A model generated the notes under the pieces. The model searched no databases and was not told the origin of the DNA. It saw only the letters and a program-made list of their open reading frames with translations. A program made the position numbers and the translations under genes. This document shows, piece after piece, positions 53,405 through 59,256 of a stretch of DNA of 59,256 nt. Position 1 is the first letter of the stretch. Every line of letters begins with the position of its first letter. The DNA is from Candidatus Halocynthiibacter alkanivorans. GTDB taxonomy: Bacteria; Pseudomonadota; Alphaproteobacteria; Rhodobacterales; Rhodobacteraceae. The stretch lies in assembly GCF_003333265.1 (NCBI RefSeq), contig NZ_QOLB01000161.1, positions 1 to 59,256 of the forward strand, given 5' to 3'.

Positions 53405-53468
53405 CATCACCCTTGGTTGATAATTGACAATTACGCCCGCCGATTCTAAATGTCAACCATGGGTGATG
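53405..53468. promoter_or_regulatory. Long inverted repeat across the MarR gene start
   Basis: CATCACCCTTGGTTGA (53405-53420) and TCAACCATGGGTGATG (53453-53468) are inverted copies with one mismatch in 16, separated by 32 bases that contain TTGACA (53425-53430). A binding site for the MarR protein, looping both arms over the promoter, is a reasonable inference. Confidence 0.55.
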
Positions 53469-53902
53469 AAAAGAGTGACCTGATCTGGTCAGACAGTATT
53501 CGAGCGTTGGTTCAGGAGGTCTCCGAAAAGATCGATGACCGCGCGCGCGACCTGCGCAAACAGGCTGGCATGAAAGATGTCCGTCCTTCAGATGCCAAAG
53601 TGGCCATGCTGGTGGCACGGCGTTCGCGCGGTTTGACAGAAATCGCGACTAAACTCGGCATCTCGCGTCAGGCTGCCCACAGATCGCTACAACGGCTGCA
53701 GGAAATGGGGGCGGTATCATTCGAGCATCCGCCGGGTGGCAAACGCGAGAAGATCGCGAGTCTCACACCGCTCGGTGCAAAGGCCCAGGACGCAATTTCC
53801 AGCGTGATTGAGCACATCGAAACCGATGTGGCAGAGATTGTTGGCAAAGATGGCATAGAAGATTTGCGCTCGGCTTTACGTGCCCTCTCCGCGAACCTAT
53901 AG
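53450..53902 (+). CDS. MarR-family transcriptional regulator
   Basis: This 150-residue protein has the winged-helix core (AMLVARRSRGLTEIATKLGISRQAAHRSLQRLQEMGAVSFEHPPGGKREKIASLTPLGAKAQDAI in order) of MarR dimers, with long flanking helices (LVQEVSEKIDDRARDLRKQ and SALRALSANL). It likely regulates itself and the small exported protein gene that starts in the opposite direction. The first ATG at 53450 lies in the right arm of the inverted repeat. The Met at 53459 could be the real start of a leaderless mRNA if the TTGACA box is used. Confidence 0.85.
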   Translation: MSTMGDEKSDLIWSDSIRALVQEVSEKIDDRARDLRKQAGMKDVRPSDAKVAMLVARRSRGLTEIATKLGISRQAAHRSLQRLQEMGAVSFEHPPGGKREKIASLTPLGAKAQDAISSVIEHIETDVAEIVGKDGIEDLRSALRALSANL

Positions 53903-54083
53903 GCCCCCCTGAATTCGGCATGCATACAGCCTGATAAATTGGCTAAGATTGCAGCGGTGAACTGGTCACGGTCCGTTCGTCAGTTCTGTCAAAATGTTGG
54001 TGACGCAATATTTTAGTCAGCGTGCCTGATTGAAATACATGTCGCCACGTCCGGGTAGACCAGGGGATGTAGGCAGATACCCG

Positions 54084-54959
54084 CTAAGCAAAGCGCTTTG
54101 CGCCCGCGACGCAGAAGCCAACAAATACGGACACGCTGATCATGCTCAAAGCAACCGGTTCCCGTAGCAGCAGCCCCGCCAGCATCAGTCCGAAAAATGG
54201 CTGCAGAAGTTGCAACTGGCCTACGGCTGCGATGCCTCCAAGGGCCAGTCCGCGATACCAGAACACAAAGCCCACCAGCATGGAAAAAACTGAAACATAT
54301 CCGAGGCTGATCCACGCTCCCACACTGATACCGGTCCAGATATCGGGCAAGTTGCTCAGAGCGAGAAGCGCCGTTACAGGAAGCGCCAGAACCAACGCCC
54401 ATGAGATCACCTGCCAACCGCCAAGGCGGCGCGATAATGTCGCCCCTTCGGCGTATCCGAGGCCGCATAAAACAATAGCACCCACCATTAACAGATCACC
54501 TTTCAAGGACGCATCGCCACTCTGAGACAAGGCAAAGAGCGCAACGGTCAAACTACCCAGACAGGAAAACAGCCAGAACAGCGGTTTTGGCATTTCACCA
54601 CCGCGCAGGACACCAAAAATCGCGGTTGCAAACGGCAACAGGCCAATAAAGACAATCGAGCGCGCCGAGGTGATATGCTGCAACGCCATGGCCGTGAGCA
54701 ACGGAAAACCCACAACCACCCCAAGTGCCACGATCGCGAGAGATCCGATATCCCTGCGCCCGGGGCGCGATTGGTTGAAAAGCACCAGCAATCCGATGCC
54801 AAGCAAAGCCGCTATCACCGCGCGCGCCGACGTCAGGAACACAGGGCTGAACCCGCTCACCGCGATGCGGGTCGCCGGCAAAGAGCCGCTGAAAATAATG
54901 ACGCCAAGCAGCCCGCTGCCCCACCCTTCTTTTGTTCGTTGCCCCATCGCTGTCTGCAC
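54084..54959 (-). CDS. EamA-family (DMT) exporter
   Basis: This 291-residue membrane protein has ten helices in two EamA repeats (GSGLLGVIIFSGSLPATRIAVSGFSPVFLTSARAVIAALLGIGLLVLF and SLGYVSVFSMLVGFVFWYRGLALGGIAAVGQLQLLQPFFGLMLAGLLL in pieces). Such carriers export amino acids or metabolites. It probably starts at the GTG at 54959 with AAAGGAAAG upstream. An ATG at 54947 is possible. Divergent from the MocR regulator gene, a common pairing in which the regulator controls the exporter. Confidence 0.88.
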   Translation of the reverse strand: MQTAMGQRTKEGWGSGLLGVIIFSGSLPATRIAVSGFSPVFLTSARAVIAALLGIGLLVLFNQSRPGRRDIGSLAIVALGVVVGFPLLTAMALQHITSARSIVFIGLLPFATAIFGVLRGGEMPKPLFWLFSCLGSLTVALFALSQSGDASLKGDLLMVGAIVLCGLGYAEGATLSRRLGGWQVISWALVLALPVTALLALSNLPDIWTGISVGAWISLGYVSVFSMLVGFVFWYRGLALGGIAAVGQLQLLQPFFGLMLAGLLLREPVALSMISVSVFVGFCVAGAKRFA

Positions 54960-55006
54960 TGTGCTTTCCTTTCAGATTTCACCCATATTTAGATGAAAGA
55001 AGCTGG

Positions 55007-55049
55007 TACAGACAGGCACGGATCAATACAGTTTATAGAAACTGTATTG
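55007..55049. promoter_or_regulatory. Operator between the DMT exporter and MocR genes
   Basis: CAATACAGTTT (55024-55034) and AAACTGTATTG (55039-55049) form a perfect 11-bp palindrome with an ATAG centre. TACAG at 55007-55011 repeats the left arm core exactly 20 bases earlier (55027-55031). A direct repeat plus an inverted copy is the arrangement seen for MocR/GabR regulators. Confidence 0.65.
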
Positions 55050-55083
55050 GCGCAAACACTCATACACTTTGAGGGACCACCCA

Positions 55084-56469
55084 ATGAAACACGGGACACG
55101 CACCACCGGGGTGATCGAAGCAATCCGTCGAAAAATTGCCAGCCGCGCCCTGGAGCCGGGAGAAAAACTGCCCTCAATCCGGGGTTTTGCCGCGACGATG
55201 CAGGTGTCGCCTTCGACGGTGGTGGACGCTTATGATCATCTGGCCGCAGATGGAGTGATCATTGCACGCCGCGGGGCGGGCTTTTTTGTGGCGGCGACCA
55301 CACAACCCTTTGCGGTTTCCGAAGTCGGGCCACGTCTTGACCGCACGATTGATCCTTTCTGGGTGTCGCGTCAGTCATTGGATGCCAGCCCTGATATGTT
55401 GAAACCAGGCTGTGGCTGGTTGCCTGCCGACTGGATGCCGAATGCCTCAATGCGGCGCGCGCTTCGCAGCCTGGGACGGGCAGACGATGCTCTGCTGTCC
55501 GACTATGGCAGCACACGCGGCGCTTTGAACCTGCGCCGTCTGCTGGCCCGGCAATTTTCAGACGAAGGGATATTTACCGGCCCCGACCAGATCCTGCTGA
55601 CGCCTTCCGGAACGCAAGCCATTGACCTGATCTGCCGTTTCATGCTCCGCCCGGGGGATACGGTGCTGGTGGATGACCCGTGTTATTTCAACTTTCAGGC
55701 TTTGCTGCGGGCGCATCAGGCCAAAGTGGTCGGCGTGCCCTACACAAGGAACGGCCCGGATACCGAACAATTTGAACAGGCTCTGATCCGCCACAAGCCG
55801 CGTCTCTACATCACCAATTCGGCGCTTCATAACCCGACGGGGGCTACGATCTCGCCGCAGGTGGCGCACAAGATTCTGAGTCTGGCCACCGCCCATGACC
55901 TGATCCTCATTGAGGATGACATTTTCGCGGGCTTTGAACCAGAGCCCTCACCGCGCTTTGCCGCACTTGACGGGCTTGACCGCGTGATACGGATCGGCAG
56001 TTTTTCCAAAACCCTGTCGGCCTCGGTCCGTTGTGGCTATATTGCTGCCCGGCCCGATTGGATTGAGGCCATAAGTGATTTGCAGGTGGCAACGAGTTTT
56101 GGCGGGCCAAGCCCTGTGGCCGCTGAGCTGATCTATACCATCCTCAATGACGGCAGCTACCGCAAGCATATGGAGGCGCAGCGCACGCGCCTTGCCCGTT
56201 GCCGCCGCGAAACGGCGACAAGACTGACATCGATCGGGATCACACCCTGGCTGATGCCGCGCGGCGGATTTTATCTTTGGTGCCAGTTGCCGGACGCGGC
56301 AGACGCCGCAGATCTTGCGCGTGCGGCGCTGGTTGACAAAGTTGTCCTGGCGCCCGGGAACGTATTCAGTGTTTCCCAGGCCATGACCAGCTTCATGCGG
56401 TTCAATGTCAGCCAGATGGAAAACCCCGAAGTCTTCAAAGTCCTGGGGCGCGTGTTGAGACGCGCGTAG
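55084..56469 (+). CDS. MocR-family GntR/aminotransferase regulator
   Basis: This 461-residue protein joins an N-terminal GntR winged helix (KLPSIRGFAATMQVSPSTVVDAYDHLAADGVIIARRGAGFFV) to a fold-type I aminotransferase domain. The latter has TPSGTQAIDLICRFML, ITNSALHNPTGATISPQ with the Asn, LIEDDIFAGFEP with the Asp and the PLP Lys in RIGSFSKTLSASVRCGYI. PLP or an amino compound bound there acts as effector. GAGGGA eight bases upstream supports the ATG at 55084. It faces the EamA exporter gene and likely controls it through the palindrome between them. Confidence 0.93.
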   Translation: MKHGTRTTGVIEAIRRKIASRALEPGEKLPSIRGFAATMQVSPSTVVDAYDHLAADGVIIARRGAGFFVAATTQPFAVSEVGPRLDRTIDPFWVSRQSLDASPDMLKPGCGWLPADWMPNASMRRALRSLGRADDALLSDYGSTRGALNLRRLLARQFSDEGIFTGPDQILLTPSGTQAIDLICRFMLRPGDTVLVDDPCYFNFQALLRAHQAKVVGVPYTRNGPDTEQFEQALIRHKPRLYITNSALHNPTGATISPQVAHKILSLATAHDLILIEDDIFAGFEPEPSPRFAALDGLDRVIRIGSFSKTLSASVRCGYIAARPDWIEAISDLQVATSFGGPSPVAAELIYTILNDGSYRKHMEAQRTRLARCRRETATRLTSIGITPWLMPRGGFYLWCQLPDAADAADLARAALVDKVVLAPGNVFSVSQAMTSFMRFNVSQMENPEVFKVLGRVLRRA

Positions 56470-56588
56470 GTGAACGGCCCTTAGTGAACCTTCATTCATA
56501 CTGCGATGAATGACTGGTTAGGGTGGCCGGCTTGGCAAATTGGATACGGCTGCCAAATTGACGCTGAAATTGACCTTACGACGCGCAT

Positions 56589-57013
56589 ATGACGGCCTGC
56601 AGCGCCGATGGACTGGAAAGCGTGAAAACCGCGCGGAACAACAACGATGTAGCGGCAGCGGTTCTGGCGCGCCAGATCAAAACCCGTATTGAAGAGACGA
56701 TGGTACCGCGCCTTGGCGAGCTGGTGGCGTTTGCCGCACGCCTGCGGTTCTCAGCGGCCCAGCATGTGGCGTCTGAACGGCGGCGCGGACTGTGACTCTG
56801 GGTGTTTGCCGGCGCGCTACGCCGACTGAACGCCGGGGCGCAGAACGCGAGTCCGCCAACTTACTGAAAGCGGCGATTGCCACCAATGGTACGCCCGATG
56901 ACACCGGGCACGGCTCCATGTACCTGATCGGAGCAAGATGTACCTGATCGGGGCAAGATGTACCTGATCGGAGTAAGATGTACCTGATCGGAGCAAGGTC
57001 GGGCTTGCAATAA
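56589..57013 (+). pseudogene. Decayed ORF interrupted by a tandem repeat
   Basis: Two coding-like frames join. The first (56589-56795) ends HVASERRRGL. The second starts at GTG 56792, overlapping the first stop (GTGA), and reads SANLLKAAIATNGTPDDTGH then GSMYLIGAR. At that point a 20-base tandem repeat brings a TGA (56945-56947). Beyond the four repeats the same frame reads YLIGARSGLQ and a TAA (57011-57013). Removing the three extra copies (60 bases) restores one frame. It looks like a gene damaged by a frameshift and by repeat expansion. The family is not recognised. Confidence 0.4.
56921..57000. repeat. 20-base tandem repeat, four copies
   Basis: The unit TACCTGATCGGAGCAAGATG occurs four times in a row (56921-56940, 56941-56960, 56961-56980, 56981-57000), with single-base changes in copies 2 (GGGGC) and 3 (GAGTA) and a diverged end in copy 4. 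No spacers separate the units, so it is not a CRISPR array. It probably grew by slippage. Confidence 0.9.
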
Positions 57014-57017
57014 AAAT

Positions 57018-57084
57018 AGCCCGAATGTCCCTCCTGGGGACGCCCGGGCTTCACGGCAGCGTCTCCGCTGCCGTGAAGCCCGGG
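57018..57084 (-). terminator. Two overlapping terminator hairpins after the S8 peptidase gene
   Basis: A very strong 19-bp stem, arms at 57043-57061 and 57066-57084 with a 4-base loop, begins four bases past the peptidase stop. A second hairpin uses AGCCCG (57018-57023) with CGGGCT (57045-57050) and GTCCC (57027-57031) with GGGAC (57037-57041), and on the minus strand is followed by ATTTTTA. The two share bases 57043-57050, so they are mutually exclusive. At least one is a good intrinsic terminator. Confidence 0.85.
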
Positions 57085-57087
57085 TCG

Positions 57088-58212
57088 TCAGTTGACAGAG
57101 ACCGGCGCCAGCGCACAGGAAATACAGGCTTCGCCCTGACCATGCAGCGCTGCGTTATAGCCCAGAATCGTGTCCTGCCGCGCGGTGGTCAGCAACTGGC
57201 TCGCCACCTGGGTCGCAGAAGCGGTGGTGAATTTGCTGGAAACAATGGCCGCATAGCCGCTGACGATGGGCGCGGCAAACGAGGTGCCGTAAAGCCCGGT
57301 GGTGCCGCCATCCACGCCCACCACGAGGAACTGATCCTGCACGGTGGTATTGTTGCCGGCGGTGTTGGAATACCAGGCCAGAGACGCTTGATTATCCGTG
57401 CTGCCGTTCCAGTCCAGAGCGCCGACAAAAATTGCCGATTGCGCCCCGATCAACGCGGTGGCGAGGAAATCCTCATTGCCATCGCTGTTTGTGCCGCCAA
57501 CAACGACCGCATCATTGCCCGCCGCTTTGGAAATCACCGCCTGGCCGTTTTGCGCATAAGAAATGATCGAGGCTTCCTGCGCGCCCCAGCCGATCTGTGA
57601 CACATCATAGATCGCATTGGCATACATGCCGTAACTCAGGTTCAGCACGTTAAAGCCTGGGGCGAGGGCAACGGTATCGCCTGAATAAAAATCATCCGCG
57701 ATCATCGTGGCACCGGGCGCAATCATACCTGCCTGTTTCAGGGTCCATTCGCCATGGCGCAGCGTCAGGCCTCCGTCACCCAGGTTACCGCCGAACGAGG
57801 AGGCGCTGCCGAAATCATCCACCACAGTGATGGTGACTCCCTGACCGACATATCCTCCATCCCAGGCGGACTGAATATCGCTGTTCATCCAGGAATAATA
57901 CGTGCCGCTCACCTCAGGCGGGCTTTCCACAGGGGGCTCTTCCGCCGGAGGATCTTCGGCAGGAGGATCTTCAGCAGGGGGATCTTCGGCAGGAGGATCT
58001 TCAGCAGGGGGATCTTCTTCCGGCGTGCTTTTGTCCTTTTTTCCGCCACCGCCGCCTTTACCGCCGCCGCCGCCGCCGTCAGGCGGGCCCTTGCCGCCGC
58101 CTTTTGCCTGGACTGTCGCATCCAGCGCATCTGCCACAACCAGTTGCGCCGACCCCAGGCTGCCTGCCAATACGACCATCAGGCCGAGCGAATATTTCGA
58201 TAAAATGTTCAT
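57088..58212 (-). CDS. Subtilisin-like S8 serine peptidase, secreted
   Basis: This 374-residue exported protease has a signal peptide (YSLGLMVVLAGSLGSAQLVVA), a Gly-rich linker and a repeated PPAED segment (about residues 65-95). The catalytic domain has Asp in ITVVDDFGS, His in LTLRHGEWTLKQAG, the oxyanion Asn in SKAAGNDAV and Ser in GLYGTSFAAPIVSGYAA. It is shorter than typical secreted subtilisins and shows no propeptide I can delimit. The ATG at 58212 is preferred over the long upstream frame. Two strong terminators follow. Its target is unknown. The gene next to it encodes a probable outer-membrane protein. Confidence 0.9.
   Translation of the reverse strand: MNILSKYSLGLMVVLAGSLGSAQLVVADALDATVQAKGGGKGPPDGGGGGGKGGGGGKKDKSTPEEDPPAEDPPAEDPPAEDPPAEDPPAEEPPVESPPEVSGTYYSWMNSDIQSAWDGGYVGQGVTITVVDDFGSASSFGGNLGDGGLTLRHGEWTLKQAGMIAPGATMIADDFYSGDTVALAPGFNVLNLSYGMYANAIYDVSQIGWGAQEASIISYAQNGQAVISKAAGNDAVVVGGTNSDGNEDFLATALIGAQSAIFVGALDWNGSTDNQASLAWYSNTAGNNTTVQDQFLVVGVDGGTTGLYGTSFAAPIVSGYAAIVSSKFTTASATQVASQLLTTARQDTILGYNAALHGQGEACISCALAPVSVN
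57938..58018 (-). repeat. 15/30-base coding repeat in the peptidase linker
   Basis: A 15-base unit encodes PPAED several times in tandem. A 30-base double unit is present in two exact copies (57953-57982 and 57983-58012). The exactness suggests recent expansion by slippage within the linker between the Gly-rich part and the catalytic domain. Confidence 0.85.
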
Positions 58213-58455
58213 GTTCACCCCAAACGTAAATGTTTTCCCCCGTGTACGGGCAGAGGAGCAAAAGGGACAAACTGAACAAAACAAGGTGTTCCGGCGCCAT
58301 TGCTCCAATGTTTCCGTTAGGTAAAGCTTACATCAAAACCTTAACAAACTCAAAATTGCAGGCCGTAAAACCTGACAAAATACTAACATTTGCGGCGCGC
58401 GATGAGTAATTGATGACGGGTTGTGTACAATCAGCCGGAACCGGGACGTTTACCG

Positions 58456-59103
58456 TCAAAACCGAAACGAATAACGCAGGGAGAGCAGAACCTGATCCGC
58501 CGGAGCTTCATTATACAGATACTGCAATGTTTCCTCCGGCGGCAGCGCCGAGGCCGCAAGCCGGCAGTTCACCGTCTGCACCCCACCGATGGCGCCATAA
58601 TCCGCCACACAGCTGTCTTCTTTCAGCCAGCCGCCCAGAACGGTGGTGGCAGACAGCGACAGGGAGCTGTTGCGCGACAGGTCGGTCCGGAAAAGCACGC
58701 CGATTTTCACCCCGGGCTGGATGTGATATTTTTCACCGCGCTCGCCGGTGCTTACGCCCCAGAGCAGGCCAAAATTCGCGTTTAACTCGGTCAGCCATGT
58801 CAGCTGCAGATCCTTGCGGTTGCTGGCGTACCACTGCCGGAAACTGACAGGGCTGCCGTCGGCGAGTTCATAACCATCGCGGCGCACCTCTCTCATCTGG
58901 TCCGAAAGGGAGGATCCGTAGCGGAAAGATATGACCGAAGTGCGCTCGGTAAAGCTCTGGGCCTGCAACTGGCTGGCGGGCAGCGACATCGCCAAGCTGA
59001 GTAACAGCCAGAACCCGAAGCTGCGCCATGCTGCGCAGAACGCCTGGCAGGTGCGGCGCAGGGCCCGGGCCGCCTCTTCGGATATGTCGCTGTGCAGTCT
59101 CAT
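58456..59103 (-). CDS. Probable outer-membrane beta-barrel protein
   Basis: This ~215-residue protein has a signal-like hydrophobic stretch (FGFWLLLSLAMSLPASQLQAQS) and then alternating strands (SVISFRYGSSLS, LQLTWLTELNANFGLLWGVST, VKIGVLFRTDL, SLSLSATTVLGGWL). It ends in LLSLRYSFRF, whose final Phe and alternating hydrophobics are a typical beta-signal for outer-membrane insertion. The start is unsure: ATG at 59103 (used here) or 59187. No family is recognised. It lies about 240 bases upstream of the S8 peptidase gene in the same direction. Confidence 0.65.
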   Translation of the reverse strand: MRLHSDISEEAARALRRTCQAFCAAWRSFGFWLLLSLAMSLPASQLQAQSFTERTSVISFRYGSSLSDQMREVRRDGYELADGSPVSFRQWYASNRKDLQLTWLTELNANFGLLWGVSTGERGEKYHIQPGVKIGVLFRTDLSRNSSLSLSATTVLGGWLKEDSCVADYGAIGGVQTVNCRLAASALPPEETLQYLYNEAPADQVLLSLRYSFRF

Positions 59104-59234
59104 GTGCAGAGTGGTCCTGGAGAGTGCAACCAGGACAGAGTTTGTGCTGTCCCTCATACAAATCTCCGAGGCCAAGAGACTAGGCATGACCCCGTATGCC
59201 GGTTTCTGTTTGAGAAAAAAAATATCCTCAAATA

Positions 59235-59250
59235 AGGGGCCGAAGCCCCT
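59235..59250 (-). terminator. Hairpin at the window edge
   Basis: AGGGGC (59235-59240) pairs with GCCCCT (59245-59250). On the minus strand the loop is TTCG, a stable tetraloop, and a run of eight T follows about ten bases on. It probably ends transcription of a gene lying to the right of the window. Confidence 0.55.
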
Positions 59251-59256
59251 GCAATT

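Noticed and set aside
56921-57000. CRISPR array
   Set aside because: The repeats are directly adjacent with no spacers and no cas genes are present.
57902-58324. Plus-strand frame coding for GGSSAGGSS repeats
   Set aside because: It is the antisense reading of the PPAED-coding repeat in the peptidase gene.

Overview
The window (59,256 bases) reads as an alphaproteobacterium, most likely a Rhodobacterales/Roseobacter-type marine bacterium. The basis is the mix of gene families (tripartite tricarboxylate transporters, CaiB/crotonase cassettes, binding-protein-rich ABC uptake, MocR/DMT pairs, a Gmd/Fcl exopolysaccharide locus), the moderately high GC and Shine-Dalgarno-type starts. I see no rRNA, tRNA, CRISPR array, complete insertion sequence or replication gene. 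This taxonomic call is inference.

Layout. (1) 993-2051 is a lone sulfotransferase after about 950 bases without a convincing gene. (2) 2631-12472 is a dicarboxylate module. A leftward operon encodes a GntR/FCD repressor, TctC, TctB, TctA and malonyl-CoA synthetase. A divergent rightward set encodes a CaiB-type CoA-transferase, a crotonase and a PaaI-like thioesterase, followed by a class V PLP enzyme. A duplicated palindrome lies in the divergent promoter. (3) 12702-21715 holds an FbpABC-like ABC uptake operon next to a sensory operon built like Salmonella PgtCBA: periplasmic binding protein, histidine kinase, AAA+ response regulator. The regulator lacks the GAFTGA loop, and two palindromes precede the transporter operon. 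(4) 22212-29842 holds a LuxR-type regulator and a tight leftward operon: class V PLP enzyme, polar amino acid ABC transporter (four genes), inositol-monophosphatase-like enzyme and plant-type (ALDH10-like) aminoaldehyde dehydrogenase. It looks like uptake and breakdown of a nitrogenous solute. (5) 30277-47333 is an exopolysaccharide locus: Fcl, Gmd, BY-kinase/Wzz, PPP-family phosphatase, two Wzy/ligase-like proteins, sugar transferase, flippase, two glycosyltransferases, a sulfotransferase, a ClpP-like periplasmic protein and small secreted proteins. A sulfated, fucose-containing polymer is a reasonable inference. (6) 47746-52415 is a lipoprotein adaptor plus RND pump operon whose last gene is a small two-TM protein resembling the Pycsar effector (PycTM) fold. 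(7) 52970-56469 has a small secreted protein, a MarR regulator, an EamA exporter and a divergent MocR regulator with a perfect palindrome between the last two. (8) 56470-59256 has a decayed gene carrying a 20-bp tandem repeat, tandem terminators, an S8 peptidase with a repetitive linker and a probable outer-membrane barrel protein.

The best candidates for something little described are three. One is the Pgt-like three-protein sensing system with a GAFTGA-less activator and its paired operators, feeding a paralogous transporter. Another is the PycTM-like gene overlapping an RND pump gene. The third is the ALDH10/PLP-enzyme/IMPase/ABC operon of unknown substrate.
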